Positions 48,534-58,285 of a stretch of 64,000 nucleotides of DNA are shown here, in pieces. The notes beneath the pieces were generated by a model that was given only the letters and a program-made list of their open reading frames with translations, did no database searches and was not told the DNA's origin. Each line of letters opens with the position of its first letter. The first letter of the stretch is position 1. Origin of the DNA: Serratia marcescens (GTDB lineage Bacteria; Pseudomonadota; Gammaproteobacteria; Enterobacterales; Enterobacteriaceae); the NCBI RefSeq assembly GCF_029846115.1, contig NZ_JARVZZ010000001.1, forward strand, positions 3,968,001 to 4,032,000, written 5' to 3'. The position numbers and the translations under genes were made by a program.

Positions 48534-48947
48534 TTATCCTTGTTGCAGCACGGACATCATCCCTTTGATCTGCCCGTTGAGCAGCGTCAGATCGGTCTGA
48601 TATTTCAGGCTGTTATCGGCAAAGTTGGTGCGTTCGCGATCCATGTCCACCGTGTTGCCGTCCATCGACGGCTGGTCCGGTACCCGGTACAACAGATCGA
48701 GCTGCGGCGGCTGCAGGGTTTGCGCCGGGATGTGGCGCGCCGCCGTCAGGTTCAGCGACATGCCGTTGCCGTTGACGCGCCCTTGTTCCAGCACTTTGTT
48801 CAATTGGCTGGCGAAATCGATATCCCGCGCCTGATAACCCGGTGTGTCTGCGTTGGCGATGTTGGCGGCCAGAATTTCCTGCCGCTGGGCGCGCAAGTTC
48901 AGCGCCTCTTGGCCAAAGCGCAGAGCCGCGTCCAGTTTGTCGAGCAT
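48534..48947 (-). CDS. flgB: FlgB, proximal rod protein
   Basis: The 137-residue rod protein begins [49 protein letters not shown] and ends [19 protein letters not shown]. It is the first gene of flgBCDEFGHIJ, divergent from flgA, with an FlhDC-like box between them. Confidence 0.97.
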   Translation of the reverse strand: MLDKLDAALRFGQEALNLRAQRQEILAANIANADTPGYQARDIDFASQLNKVLEQGRVNGNGMSLNLTAARHIPAQTLQPPQLDLLYRVPDQPSMDGNTVDMDRERTNFADNSLKYQTDLTLLNGQIKGMMSVLQQG

Positions 48948-49014
48948 GCTCCCTCCGCGAGGTTAGAATTTGGAGTCGACAGGATAAACGCCCCCTGCGC
49001 CACCCTATCGCGGG

Positions 49015-49040
49015 AATAGACGCAAAATGGGGCGCTATTT
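49015..49040. promoter_or_regulatory. FlhD4C2-like box between flgB and flgA
   Basis: AATAGACG (49015-49022), ten bases, then CGCTATTT (49033-49040). The arrangement matches the FlhD4C2 recognition pattern AAATAGCG-N10/12-CGCTATTT recalled from E. coli. Its midpoint is 80 bases from both start codons, so it could activate both flgB and flgA. The match is seen; regulation is inferred. Confidence 0.75.
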
Positions 49041-49107
49041 ATCTGCTTAGCCTGCGCGCGCTGCGGGTACACTTACGCGTATCCCGATGAAGCTTGAGAA
49101 GATGACG

Positions 49108-49761
49108 ATGAAAGGTAAAATGCTGCTGCTTATCGGCCTGCTGTGCAGTCTGAACGCGCGCGCCGACGATCTGGCGACGCAAATCGAAAGCTTCATCCAA
49201 GGCAAGTTCACCGGTGAGCCGGTGCAGGTGAAAGTGCGGGTGCGCACGCCGCCGGCCCAGTGGCCCGCCTGCGAACTGCCCCAGCTGTCGCTGCCGCCCA
49301 ACGCGCGGATCGGCGGCAACGTCAGTATTTCGGCGCGCTGTGGCCAGGAGCGGCGTTTTATCCAGACTCAGGTGCAGGTGTTCGGCCGCTATTTGGTTTC
49401 GGCGCGCGGCATCAGCGCCGGCAGCCGGTTGACCGCGGCGGATCTGACGTTGAAAGAAGGCCGGCTCGATACCCTGCCGCCGCGCGCGCTGACCGAAACG
49501 GGCAAAGCGTTGGGCGCCGTCAGCCTGCGCAACATCAGCCCTGGCCAACCGCTGACCCTCGCCATGCTGCGCCGCGCCTGGATTATCAAGGCGGGGCAAT
49601 CGGTGCAGGTCAACGCGCAGGGCGAAGGATTCAACATCAGCGGGTCGGGCAAGGCGATGAACAACGCCGCCGCCGAAGACAGCGTGCGCGTGCGCATGGC
49701 GTCCGGACAGATCGTCAGCGGCGTGGTCGGAGACGACGGCGCGATTCGCATTACGTTATAA
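49108..49761 (+). CDS. flgA: FlgA, P-ring chaperone
   Basis: The 217-residue periplasmic protein has a signal peptide (KGKMLLLIGLLCSLNARA) followed by the SAF-like FlgA fold. Near the C-terminus, VKAGQSVQVNAQGEGFNISGSGKAMNNAAAEDSVRVRMASGQIVSGVV is typical. It assists FlgI assembly into the P ring. Upstream in-frame ATGs exist at 49087 and 49102. GAGAAG at six bases from the ATG at 49108, and a normal signal peptide, favour the last. Confidence 0.93.
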   Translation: MKGKMLLLIGLLCSLNARADDLATQIESFIQGKFTGEPVQVKVRVRTPPAQWPACELPQLSLPPNARIGGNVSISARCGQERRFIQTQVQVFGRYLVSARGISAGSRLTAADLTLKEGRLDTLPPRALTETGKALGAVSLRNISPGQPLTLAMLRRAWIIKAGQSVQVNAQGEGFNISGSGKAMNNAAAEDSVRVRMASGQIVSGVVGDDGAIRITL

Positions 49762-49766
49762 AAAAG

Positions 49767-49793
49767 TAAAGGTTCCGCAAACCTTGCCGATAA
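49767..49793 (+). promoter_or_regulatory. Sigma-28 promoter of flgMN
   Basis: TAAA (49767-49770), exactly 15 bases, then GCCGATAA (49786-49793): a perfect FliA consensus. It starts five bases after flgA ends and about 98 bases before flgM, so the anti-sigma factor is boosted by its own target. Confidence 0.95.
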
Positions 49794-49890
49794 GACAAAT
49801 CAAGCAGCATTTTATTGGCCACCAGGGCCGCAAAAATTTCATTGCAGCGTCGTCGCCCGCCAGCGGTCACGGCGTAAACGGAGATGGACC

Positions 49891-50202
49891 ATGAGTATCG
49901 ATCGCACCCAGCGGTTACAGCCGGTTTCCACTGTGCAACCACGTGAAACCCCGGCCGACAACCCGCTCCAACCGCGCAAGGCCGCCGTGGCAGAAACGGC
50001 CGTCAGCGGCACGCAGGTCAAACTGAGCGAGGCGCAGGCGCGTCTGATGCAACCGGGTTCCCAGGATATCGATATGGGCCGGGTCGAGGCCATCAAGCAG
50101 GCGATCCGCAGCGGCGAACTGAAGATGGACGCCGGTAAAATCGCCGACGCGCTGCTGCAAGACGCACAGAGCGATATTCAATGGATCGCCGGACGCGACT
50201 GA
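49891..50202 (+). CDS. flgM: FlgM, anti-sigma-28 factor
   Basis: The 103-residue protein begins [20 protein letters not shown]. Its C-terminal FliA-binding helices are [50 protein letters not shown]. It binds FliA until the hook is finished and is then exported. It is transcribed with flgA and from its own sigma-28 promoter. Confidence 0.96.
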   Translation: MSIDRTQRLQPVSTVQPRETPADNPLQPRKAAVAETAVSGTQVKLSEAQARLMQPGSQDIDMGRVEAIKQAIRSGELKMDAGKIADALLQDAQSDIQWIAGRD

Positions 50203-50241
50203 CAGCGCGCGGCGAGTAGCGGTAAAGGATAAGTCATCACT

Positions 50242-50676
50242 ATGGAAAACCTGGCACAACTGCTGGACAAACTGTTGGAAACGCTGCGGGCGCTCAATGG
50301 CGTGCTGGAGGAAGAGCACGACTTGCTGTGTTCCGGCCAGTTGCCCGGCGTGGCATTGCAGCGCGTCACCGATGCCAAAAGCCAACTGCTGGCGACGGTC
50401 GCCTACCTCGAGCAACAGCGTCTGGGGCAGGAAAAAGCCTGCGGGCAACGCGCGCCCTATTCCAGCCATGCGTCTCTGGCCGATCGCTGGCAGCGCATTC
50501 AATTGCTGAGCCAAACGCTGCGCGAAAAGAATCAGCACAATGGCTTGCTGCTCAATCAACAGATCGACCATAACGCGCAGGCGCTGGCCATCCTCAGCAA
50601 GAACAACAAATCGCTGTATGGCCCGGACGGCCAGTCGCACGCCGGCAGCCTGCTCGGCAGAAAAATCGGCGTCTAA
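50242..50676 (+). CDS. flgN: FlgN, export chaperone for FlgK and FlgL
   Basis: The 144-residue helical protein begins MENLAQLLDKLLETLRALNGVLEEEHDLLCSGQLPGVALQRVTDAKSQLLATVAYLEQQRL. It ends with the conserved LYGPDGQSHAG. It escorts the junction proteins FlgK and FlgL to the export gate. It lies 39 bases after flgM. Confidence 0.94.
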   Translation: MENLAQLLDKLLETLRALNGVLEEEHDLLCSGQLPGVALQRVTDAKSQLLATVAYLEQQRLGQEKACGQRAPYSSHASLADRWQRIQLLSQTLREKNQHNGLLLNQQIDHNAQALAILSKNNKSLYGPDGQSHAGSLLGRKIGV

Positions 50677-50905
50677 CCCCCTGATTTCGCCCGGTGTGCG
50701 CAGCGCCGGGCGCGGGTTTCCCCGGTTATGCGCGCCCTCTCGCATTTTCTTCTTTTTGCTTTCTGAATTCCCTTAACGTTATGCGCCAGGCTGCGCAGAA
50801 CGGATATTTGCCTGTTCCCCATCACTCTCTATTTCGTCATCTTAGCTCGGTCGTTAAACATCTTGATCTGTACCCATTAAGGGTATATTTTCACACGGAG
50901 AGTGA
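50677..50905. promoter_or_regulatory. Gap after flgN with the promoter/operator of a toxin-antitoxin module
   Basis: TTGATC (50863-50868), 17 bases, then TATTTT (50886-50891) forms a promoter. Its spacer contains the inverted repeat TACCC-ATTAA-GGGTA (50871-50885), a likely autoregulatory operator of the downstream toxin-antitoxin pair. Just after flgN, a GC-rich imperfect hairpin (about 50698-50743) may end the flgMN transcript. Confidence 0.55.
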
Positions 50906-51277
50906 ATGACCGACATTTATCTCACAAAAGCCTTCCAGACATTTGCCGGCGACGAACGCATTAGTGACGCCACGATAGTGAAAGCGGCACGAGAGATGCA
51001 AAATCAGTTGTACGACGCCAATCTCGGTGGTTGCGTTTACAAAAAACGCATCGCCCGGATGGGGAGTGGAAAACGGCGCGGGTATCGGGTATTAATCGCA
51101 ACGGCAGATGAAGGCAGGATCTTTTTCATGTATGGCTTTGCCAAAAACGAAAGAGACAACATCAATCAGGAGGAGTTAATTTCCTGGCGGCATTTGGCGG
51201 CGCTGTATCTGGATTATTCACCATTCAGACTGTATCAGCTGGTCAACTGCGGGGAATTAATAAGGTTACAACTATGA
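50906..51277 (+). CDS. RelE/HigB-type toxin (DUF1044-like), first gene of a toxin-antitoxin module
   Basis: This is a 123-residue basic protein. The stretch DANLGGCVYKKRIARMGSGKRRGYRVLIATADEGRIFFMYGFAKNERDNINQEEL is typical of the RelE-superfamily group PF06296, whose members are mRNA-cleaving toxins. It is coupled by a four-base ATGA overlap to an XRE-type antitoxin gene, giving the toxin-first order of higBA. The C-terminal extension (ALYLDYSPFRLYQLVNCGELIRLQL) is longer than in a minimal RelE fold. The base composition looks lower in GC than the adjacent flagellar genes, consistent with acquisition. Toxicity is inferred from the family. Confidence 0.8.
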   Translation: MTDIYLTKAFQTFAGDERISDATIVKAAREMQNQLYDANLGGCVYKKRIARMGSGKRRGYRVLIATADEGRIFFMYGFAKNERDNINQEELISWRHLAALYLDYSPFRLYQLVNCGELIRLQL

Positions 51278-51576
51278 GCAAGATGCTGAAATCGATCCAC
51301 CAGGAAGTTCAGGGCCTGCACCGCGCCGGTTTCGTCGACGACGTGACCATGCGCACCTTCGACATGCTGTGTCTGCGGCCGGTGAAACAGTTCGGGCCGG
51401 CCGAGATCCGCGCGCTGCGCGAACGGGAAAACGTCAGTCAGCCGGTATTTGCGCTGTATCTTAACGTCAGTAAAAAGGCGGTGCAGAAATGGGAGCGCGG
51501 CGAAGCGCAACCGAACTCCGCCGCGATGAAGCTGCTGACGCTGGTGGAACGCAACGGCCTGCAAATTCTGGCCTGA
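51274..51576 (+). CDS. XRE-family antitoxin (HigA-like)
   Basis: The 100-residue protein has a C-terminal helix-turn-helix (VSQPVFALYLNVSKKAVQKWERGEAQPNSAAMKLLTLVERNG), the form seen in HigA/YiaG/NadS-type antitoxins that bind both toxin and operator. It overlaps the toxin gene by four bases. Its stop codon is only two bases from the convergent flhE stop, so the module sits exactly in the gap between the flgMN and flhBAE operons. Confidence 0.82.
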   Translation: MSKMLKSIHQEVQGLHRAGFVDDVTMRTFDMLCLRPVKQFGPAEIRALRERENVSQPVFALYLNVSKKAVQKWERGEAQPNSAAMKLLTLVERNGLQILA

Positions 51577-51578
51577 TC

Positions 51579-51983
51579 CTACTGATAATTAACGATGACC
51601 TGATTGCCAATCACCCGCAGCGGCGGGTTCAGCCCGCCTTGCGACTGCACGTAATAGACAAAGCGCAATTCCGCATTGGCCGGTTCGCCCTGCAAACCGT
51701 TGCTGCTGCCGCTGCCGCCGCCGAGCGGAATGCAGCGGTTCACCGTACACAGCTGGGCCTGCAGCCCGGCCGGCTCCGGCCCCAGTAAACGATAGCGCCA
51801 GCTGACGCTGATGATGCGCGCATTGGCATCCGGCAACGCGTTCGGCGGCCGCAAACCGGCGGACTCATCGCGCATGCCGCCCTGTTCCAACGTCACGCCC
51901 GCCCCTTCGGCCACCCAGGAGCCGGACACCGCGCCGGCGGTTAACGGCACCAGCAAACACAACACGAACAGACAACGTTTCAT
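51579..51983 (-). CDS. flhE: FlhE, periplasmic flagellar protein
   Basis: The 134-residue protein has a signal peptide (MKRCLFVLCLLVPLTAGAVSG). A small beta-rich domain follows with a Cys pair (LCTVNRC) and the C-terminal GNQVIVNYQ. FlhE is the third gene of flhBAE, limited to enterobacteria, and is linked to proton-leak control through the export apparatus and to swarming. The ATG overlaps the flhA stop (TGATG). It is convergent with the antitoxin gene. Confidence 0.92.
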   Translation of the reverse strand: MKRCLFVLCLLVPLTAGAVSGSWVAEGAGVTLEQGGMRDESAGLRPPNALPDANARIISVSWRYRLLGPEPAGLQAQLCTVNRCIPLGGGSGSSNGLQGEPANAELRFVYYVQSQGGLNPPLRVIGNQVIVNYQ

Positions 51984-54061
51984 CAGGCGGCTCCAATGGT
52001 CGACGTCATGCGAATCTGGCGATCGTCGTTGATTTCGAGGTTGGACAACACCACGATCTGCGGCAGGCTGCGGCGCAGGAAGCGCGCCAGCAAGGCCCGC
52101 AGCGCATGGTTGACCAGCAGCACCGGCGGCGCGCTGAGCATCTCTTGCCGCTGCAGCGCCTGGCGCGCCTGATCCAGCAGGCGATCGGCCAGCCCCGGCT
52201 CCAGACCGCCACCGCCCTGCAACGCCTGCAGCAACAAACGCTCCAGTTGGGTATCCAGACCGATGACCTGAATCTCGCCGTTGCCCGGGAACCACTGCTG
52301 CGTGATCGCCCGGCCCAGCGCCACCCGCACCACGGTGGTCAGCTCATAAGGATCGCTTTGCGCCGGGGCATGCTCCGCCAGCGTTTCGACGATGGTGCGC
52401 ATATCGCGGATAGAGACGCGCTCGGCCAGCAGGTTTTGCAGCACCTTGTGCAGCGTGGTCAGTGATACCACGCCCGGCACGAAGTCTTCGGTCAGTTTCG
52501 GCATCTCCTGCGACACGCGATCCAGCAATTGTTGGGTTTCCTGGCGGCCAAACAGCTCGCTGGCGAACTGGCCGATCAGGTGATTAAGATGCGTCGCCAC
52601 TACGGTGCTGGCTTCCACCACGGTAAAGCCCTGGATCTGCGCCTGCTCGCGCAATGCGCTGTCGATCCACACCGCCTCGAGCCCAAAGGCCGGATCGACG
52701 GTTTTGTCTCCCGCCAGCTCCCCCACGGCATTGCCGGGGTTGATCGCCAGCCAGCGGCCCGGCTGCGCTTCACCGCTGCCGATCTCGACGCCTTTCATCA
52801 GGATGCGGTAGCTGGCAGGCGGCAGTTCCAGGTTGTCGCGAATGTGTACTACCGGCGGCAGATAGCCCATGTCCTGCGCAAATTTCTTGCGAATACCGCG
52901 GATACGCCCCAGCAGCTCACCGTTTTGTTGAAAATCGACCATCGGAATCAACCGATAGCCCACCTCCATCCCCAGCGGGTCTTCCAACTGCACGTCGGCC
53001 CAGCTGGCTTCGGCGGCCTGCGGGTTCTCCGGCATCACCGGCGCCTCCACCGTTTTCGGTGCCTGTTGTTCACGGCCGCGCAGCCACCAGGCCAGGCCCA
53101 GCAAAGCGGCGGTAAACAGCAGGAACACCAGGTTCGGCATGCCCGGTACCAGGCCCAACAGCCCCAGCACCCCGGCGCTCAGCAGCATCACGCGCGGATT
53201 GTTGAACAGCTGGCCCACCATCTGCTCGCCGACGTCCTGATCGGTCGCGACGCGGGTGACGATAACGCCGGCGGCGGTGGAGATCACCAACGCCGGGATC
53301 TGCGCCACCAGGCCGTCGCCGATGGTCAGCAGCGTATAGCTTTCCGCCGCCGCCCCCAGCTCCATGCCGTGTTGCACCACGCCGACCAACAGGCCGCCGA
53401 CCACGTTCAGCACCATAATCATCAGGCCGGCGATGGCGTCGCCGCGCACGAATTTACTGGCGCCGTCCATTGAGCCGTAGAAATCGGCCTCTTGAGTGAC
53501 TTCGGCGCGGCGTTTCTTCGCTTCGTCCTCGCCGATCAACCCGGCGTTCAGGTCGGCGTCGATCGCCATCTGCTTGCCCGGCATGCCGTCCAGGACAAAA
53601 CGCGCGCCCACTTCGGCGATACGCCCGGCCCCCTTGGTGATGACCATGAAGTTGATCAACACCAGGATGATGAACACCACGATACCGATGGCGAAGTTGC
53701 CGCCCACCAGGAAATGGCCGAAGGCCTCCACCACGCGGCCGGCGGCGGCGGAACCGGTGTGCCCTTCCAGCAAGATGATGCGCGTCGACGCGACGTTGAG
53801 CGACAAACGCAGCAGCGTGGAGAACAGCAGGATGGTCGGGAAGGCGGCGAATTCGAGCGTGCGCTGGGTGAACATCGCCACCAGCAGCACCATGATCGAC
53901 AGCGCGATGTTGAAGGTAAACAGCAGGTCGAGGATAAACGCCGGCAACGGCAACACCATCATCGACAGGATCAGCAGGATCAACACCGGGCCGGCCAACA
54001 CCTGCCACTGCGTATCTTTAAAATTGCCCGGCAAACGAAGCAGGGAGGCCAAATTAGCCAT
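51983..54061 (-). CDS. flhA: FlhA, export-gate protein
   Basis: The 692-residue protein (same length as E. coli FlhA) has eight N-terminal transmembrane segments. The FHIPEP-family signature RIAEVGARFVLDGMPGKQMAIDADLNAGLIGEDEAKKRR is present, and the large C-terminal cytoplasmic domain forms the nonameric ring that receives substrates. The frame extends seven residues upstream, but the ATG at 54061, inside the end of flhB, matches the family start (MANLASLLRLPGN). Confidence 0.97.
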   Translation of the reverse strand: MANLASLLRLPGNFKDTQWQVLAGPVLILLILSMMVLPLPAFILDLLFTFNIALSIMVLLVAMFTQRTLEFAAFPTILLFSTLLRLSLNVASTRIILLEGHTGSAAAGRVVEAFGHFLVGGNFAIGIVVFIILVLINFMVITKGAGRIAEVGARFVLDGMPGKQMAIDADLNAGLIGEDEAKKRRAEVTQEADFYGSMDGASKFVRGDAIAGLMIMVLNVVGGLLVGVVQHGMELGAAAESYTLLTIGDGLVAQIPALVISTAAGVIVTRVATDQDVGEQMVGQLFNNPRVMLLSAGVLGLLGLVPGMPNLVFLLFTAALLGLAWWLRGREQQAPKTVEAPVMPENPQAAEASWADVQLEDPLGMEVGYRLIPMVDFQQNGELLGRIRGIRKKFAQDMGYLPPVVHIRDNLELPPASYRILMKGVEIGSGEAQPGRWLAINPGNAVGELAGDKTVDPAFGLEAVWIDSALREQAQIQGFTVVEASTVVATHLNHLIGQFASELFGRQETQQLLDRVSQEMPKLTEDFVPGVVSLTTLHKVLQNLLAERVSIRDMRTIVETLAEHAPAQSDPYELTTVVRVALGRAITQQWFPGNGEIQVIGLDTQLERLLLQALQGGGGLEPGLADRLLDQARQALQRQEMLSAPPVLLVNHALRALLARFLRRSLPQIVVLSNLEINDDRQIRMTSTIGAA

Positions 54062-55205
54062 CAGAGTCACTCTCTTTTGCAAAATCCAGTGCTTCCGGCA
54101 CCGGTAAACGTTCAGGTTTTTTCGGGATCAGGCCGCCCTCGCGCCGCCAGCGGCGCAGTTGGTACACCCAGGCCAGCACTTCGGCGACCGCGGCATACAG
54201 GGTGGCCGGGATATGTTGTCCAATCTCGCTGTGTCGATACAGCGCACGCGCCAGCGGCGGCGCTTCCAGCATCGGGATGCGGTGCTCCGCACCGAGCTCG
54301 CGAATGCGCAAAGCGATTTCACCGGCCCCTTTGGCCAGCACTTTCGGCGCACTCATTTTTTTGTCGTTGTACTGCAACGCGACGGCGTAGTGCGTCGGGT
54401 TGGTGACGATCACGTCCGCCTTGGGCACATCGGCCATCATGCGGCGCCGGGCGATCGCCCGCTGTTGCTGACGAATGCGCCCCTTGACGTGCGGGTCCCC
54501 TTCCTGGTCTTTGAATTCGTCGCGAATATCCTGCTTGGTCATCTTCAGCTTTTTGAAGTGGCTCCACAGCTGGTAGAACACGTCGAACGCCACCATCGGC
54601 GTCAATCCCAGCACCACCAGAAAACCGCAGAACAGAATCATCTGCAGCGCATTGCCCAACGCGTCGAGCGGCTGCTGGGTCATCAGATGCAGCATTGCCG
54701 CCCAGTTATGCCAGAGATAGAGGCCGGTCACCCAGCCGACCAGCGTCGCTTTCAGGATCCCTTTCAGCAGCTCGGCCAGCACCTGGCTGGAAAAGATACG
54801 CTTCAACCCGGACAACGGGTTCAGCCGCTTCAAATCGAATTTGATCGACTTGCCGCTGAACAGAATACCCCCCAACAGCATCGGCGCGGCGAGCGCCACC
54901 AGCACCAGCCCCGCCATGATTGGCAACAGCGCCAGTACGGCCTGGCGCAGCAACATGCCCAGCTGGCGCAGCATCTGTTTATCGTTGCTGACCATGCCGT
55001 GGTCAAAGTTCAAACCCTGCGTGAGCATCGCCGCCAGCTGTTGCGCCATGTTGCTGCCGGACATCAGGATGATCGCGAGGCCCGAGAGCAGCATCAGTAC
55101 CGAGGTCAGTTCGCGGGAACGCGGGATCTGGCCGTCTTCACGCGCCTTCTCCAGCCTGTGGGGCGTGGGGGCCTCGCTTTTTTCCAGATCGCTGTCTTCA
55201 GCCAC
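54054..55205 (-). CDS. flhB: FlhB, export-gate specificity switch
   Basis: The 383-residue protein has four transmembrane segments and a cytoplasmic domain with the self-cleaving NPTH motif (VIVTNPTHYAVALQY). Cleavage and FliK contact switch export from rod/hook to filament proteins. It is the first gene of flhBAE and overlaps flhA by eight bases. Confidence 0.97.
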   Translation of the reverse strand: MAEDSDLEKSEAPTPHRLEKAREDGQIPRSRELTSVLMLLSGLAIILMSGSNMAQQLAAMLTQGLNFDHGMVSNDKQMLRQLGMLLRQAVLALLPIMAGLVLVALAAPMLLGGILFSGKSIKFDLKRLNPLSGLKRIFSSQVLAELLKGILKATLVGWVTGLYLWHNWAAMLHLMTQQPLDALGNALQMILFCGFLVVLGLTPMVAFDVFYQLWSHFKKLKMTKQDIRDEFKDQEGDPHVKGRIRQQQRAIARRRMMADVPKADVIVTNPTHYAVALQYNDKKMSAPKVLAKGAGEIALRIRELGAEHRIPMLEAPPLARALYRHSEIGQHIPATLYAAVAEVLAWVYQLRRWRREGGLIPKKPERLPVPEALDFAKESDSDG

Positions 55206-55331
55206 GAAACGCCGTTCCTGTGTCGGGAGGGTAAAGAATGGCGGTCAGCATGCCAAAAAATTGGCGATGTCATTGACGGAACAACGGGGGAAAAGGCGGG
55301 TTATTTAGGGGATGAGACCATCAGGGAGACG

Positions 55332-55733
55332 TTACAACCAATTTTCCAGCCGCAAACCCTCAACGCGCTCAAATTCGCGTCGATTATTGCTCACCAGGAT
55401 CAATCCTTCGCTGCGCGCATGCCCGGCGATATGTAGATCGTTTACGCCAATAGGCGTTCCCTGGCGTTCCAGCGCAGCCCGGATGTTGCCGTAGTGCGAT
55501 GCCGCTTTGGCGCTGTAATCGAGAATGTCCAATCGGGAGACAAAATCCTCAACGACTCTGGCGTTCACCGCTGGCCGAGCGCTTTTCTCCACCCCGTGAA
55601 CCAATTCGCCATAGGTGATCGACGAAATGACCATTTTACCTGCATAGCGATTGAATGCCTCCAGCACTTCCAGCGGCCGGCGCTTAATGACATAGATAAC
55701 AATGTTGGTGTCCAGCATATGGCTGAACATCAA
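55332..55733 (-). CDS. vapC: VapC-type PIN-domain toxin
   Basis: The 133-residue ribonuclease of the PIN family has the acidic-residue motifs in LDTNIVIYVIK (first Asp, near residue 8), ITYGELVHG (Glu) and GVNDLHIAGHA (Asp), and the C-terminal NNRREFERV. It resembles MvpA/VapC toxins that cleave initiator tRNA. It overlaps the vapB stop by four bases (ATGA). It is located between cheZ and flhB, in the same direction as both, and is probably acquired. Confidence 0.9.
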   Translation of the reverse strand: MMFSHMLDTNIVIYVIKRRPLEVLEAFNRYAGKMVISSITYGELVHGVEKSARPAVNARVVEDFVSRLDILDYSAKAASHYGNIRAALERQGTPIGVNDLHIAGHARSEGLILVSNNRREFERVEGLRLENWL

Positions 55734-55963
55734 AAATCTTCCCGCTCGCGTTGGTGCTGTCCGGCACGTTCATTAAGGAAATCATCGCTCACCTCATTTT
55801 CCGCACAGAAGAAGCTGTCCCAGGTATTCTCCAGGGGGGCAAGAATGCGCTCTTTGCCCACTACGCGGACGGTCACTTTAGAAACGGTATCAGGGAAACG
55901 CACCTCTGCAGGCAAGCGTACAGCCTGTGTCCGATTATTGGTAAAGACAGAACCTAACGTCAT
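55730..55963 (-). CDS. vapB: VapB-type antitoxin
   Basis: The 77-residue protein has an AbrB/MazE-like N-terminal DNA-binding half (VFTNNRTQAVRLPAEVRFPDTVSKVTVRVVGKERILAP, with the typical NRTQAVRLP). The acidic C-terminal tail wraps the toxin. GGAGGT precedes the ATG. It lies directly downstream of a perfect palindromic operator (56005-56029), the expected site for VapBC autorepression. Confidence 0.9.
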   Translation of the reverse strand: MTLGSVFTNNRTQAVRLPAEVRFPDTVSKVTVRVVGKERILAPLENTWDSFFCAENEVSDDFLNERAGQHQREREDF

Positions 55964-56004
55964 GGCGACCTCCTTTAACTGGAGTACAAATTATAACCGC
56001 CATG

Positions 56005-56029
56005 ATGTATATAGCAATACTATATACAT
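56005..56029 (-). promoter_or_regulatory. Palindromic operator of vapBC
   Basis: Perfect ten-base arms ATGTATATAG and CTATATACAT with a five-base spacer CAATA lie about 42 bases upstream of vapB. This is the usual form of a VapBC or AbrB-type autoregulatory site. The high AT content would also suit the promoter. Confidence 0.85.
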
Positions 56030-56054
56030 TAATCTTTGCGGGACACCGCGCAAC

Positions 56055-56084
56055 TTTCGGGGCGCGCCGTCGCGCGCCCCGAAA
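56055..56084 (-). terminator. Hairpin downstream of cheZ
   Basis: A perfect twelve-base stem TTTCGGGGCGCG / CGCGCCCCGAAA with a six-base loop lies four bases past the cheZ stop. There is no clean T run on the minus strand, so it may be a weak terminator or a 3' stabiliser. It separates the che transcript from the vapBC promoter. Confidence 0.6.
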
Positions 56085-56088
56085 AGCC

Positions 56089-56733
56089 TTAGAAACCGAG
56101 GCTGTCGAGCAGATCGTCGACCTGCGCCTGGTTGGCGATCACGCCGACGCCGTTCTGGTCGAGCTGCGGGCCGTTCAGCAGGCTGTCGTTCGGCCGTTTT
56201 TCCTTCACCGGTTGCTCCGGCATGTTTTCCATCAGCACCATCAGCAGCTGCTTTTCGATCTCCTGCACCACGTCCATCATGCGCTTGATCACCTGACCGG
56301 TCAGATCCTGGAAGTCCTGCGCCATCATGATTTCCAGCAGCTGGGCATTGGTGAAGGCCGTATGGCCCGGCACCTGATCCAGATACTGGCGTGTGTCGTT
56401 AACCAGAGAACGCGCGTCGTCCAGTTCGATAGGATTGGCGAACCACTCGTCCCAGCGCCCTTTCAACGCGTTCGCGCCGGATTCCAGCTCCGCCTGGCGC
56501 GGTTGCGCCGCCTCCACGCAGTTCAACGCCCGTTCCGCCGCCTGCGCCGTCATGGTTACGACATAGTCAAGACGGTCGCGCGCATCCGGGATCGCTTCTG
56601 CCGCCTGGGCGATCGCCTGATCGAGCCCCAGTTCACGCATGCTGTCGCGCAGCATTCGGGTCAGTTGGCCGATGCGGGAGATGATCTCTCCCGCGGTCGC
56701 TGCATCGCTGGCAGGCATTGGAATGTCTCTCAT
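56089..56733 (-). CDS. cheZ: CheZ, CheY-P phosphatase
   Basis: The 214-residue protein (same length as E. coli) has the four-helix-bundle core with the catalytic segment [20 protein letters not shown] (Asp and Gln positions conserved). The C-terminal CheY-binding peptide [13 protein letters not shown] is present. It dephosphorylates CheY-P to end tumbling signals. The frame extends to 56763, but AAGGAG seven bases before the ATG at 56733 sets the start. It is ten bases after cheY. Confidence 0.96.
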   Translation of the reverse strand: MRDIPMPASDAATAGEIISRIGQLTRMLRDSMRELGLDQAIAQAAEAIPDARDRLDYVVTMTAQAAERALNCVEAAQPRQAELESGANALKGRWDEWFANPIELDDARSLVNDTRQYLDQVPGHTAFTNAQLLEIMMAQDFQDLTGQVIKRMMDVVQEIEKQLLMVLMENMPEQPVKEKRPNDSLLNGPQLDQNGVGVIANQAQVDDLLDSLGF

Positions 56734-56743
56734 CGCCCTCTCC

Positions 56744-57229
<486 letters not shown>

Positions 57230-57235
57230 CTAAAA

Positions 57236-58285
57236 TCAAATGCGCAATGCCTGGCCGCCGGAAATCTGCGCCAACATGCGCTGGCTCATCCTGTCCAACT
57301 CGACCACTTCGCTGACGCCGCCGCTGGCGATCGCCTCGCGCGGCATGCCGAACACCACACAGCTCGCCTCGTTCTGCGCCAGGGTATACGCCCCGGCGCG
57401 GTGCATCTCCAGCATCCCTGCCGCGCCGTCGTTGCCCATGCCGGTGAGGATCACCCCCACCGCATTGCGGCCGGCATATTGCGCCACCGAACGGAACAAC
57501 ACATCGACAGACGGACGATGGCGGTTGACCGCCGGGCCGTCATGCAGCTTCACCTGATAGTTGGCGCCGCTGCGCGCCAGCTCCAGGTGGCGGTCCCCCG
57601 GCGCGATGTAGGCGTGGCCCGGCAGCACGCGCTCGCCGTCCTCCGCTTCTTTCACCGTGATCTGACACAGCTTGTTCAGCCGCTCGGCGAACGAACGGGT
57701 GAAACCGGGCGGCATGTGCTGGGTGATCAGCAGCGCCGGGCTGGTCGCCGGCAGCGGCTGCAGCACCTGGCGGATCGCTTCGGTGCCGCCGGTGGAAGCG
57801 CCGATGGCGATCAGTTTTTCACTGCTCAGCAGCGGCGCGTGGCTGAGGATCGCCGGCGCAGGGCTGTTGGAACGCTGCGGCAGGCGCGCCTTGGCAGCGG
57901 TGCGGATCTTCTCGGCAATCAGCTCGCTGTAGGCCAACATGCCTTCGCGAATGCCGAGCTGCGGTTTGGTCACAAAGTCCACCGCGCCCAGCTCCAGCGC
58001 ACGCAGCGTGATCTCAGACCCTTTGCCGGTCAGCGAAGAAACCATCACCACCGGCATCGGCCGCAGACGCATCAGCTTCTCGAGGAAATCCAGCCCGTCC
58101 ATGCGTGGCATCTCGACGTCCAGCGTCAGCACCTGAGGATTAAATTTTTTGATCAGATCGCGCGCCACCAACGGATCCGGCGCGGTCGCCACCATCTCCA
58201 TGTCGGCGTGGCCGTTCACGATTTCCGTCATCAGCTGGCGCATCAGTGCCGAATCGTCTACGCATAACACTCTGATTTTACTCAT
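57236..58285 (-). CDS. cheB: CheB, receptor methylesterase
   Basis: The 349-residue protein has an N-terminal receiver domain (phospho-Asp in [21 protein letters not shown]). The C-terminal methylesterase domain carries the catalytic Ser in [12 protein letters not shown], His in [18 protein letters not shown] and Asp in [12 protein letters not shown]. It removes methyl groups from receptors during adaptation. The ATG overlaps the cheR stop (TAATG). Confidence 0.97.
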   Translation of the reverse strand: MSKIRVLCVDDSALMRQLMTEIVNGHADMEMVATAPDPLVARDLIKKFNPQVLTLDVEMPRMDGLDFLEKLMRLRPMPVVMVSSLTGKGSEITLRALELGAVDFVTKPQLGIREGMLAYSELIAEKIRTAAKARLPQRSNSPAPAILSHAPLLSSEKLIAIGASTGGTEAIRQVLQPLPATSPALLITQHMPPGFTRSFAERLNKLCQITVKEAEDGERVLPGHAYIAPGDRHLELARSGANYQVKLHDGPAVNRHRPSVDVLFRSVAQYAGRNAVGVILTGMGNDGAAGMLEMHRAGAYTLAQNEASCVVFGMPREAIASGGVSEVVELDRMSQRMLAQISGGQALRI

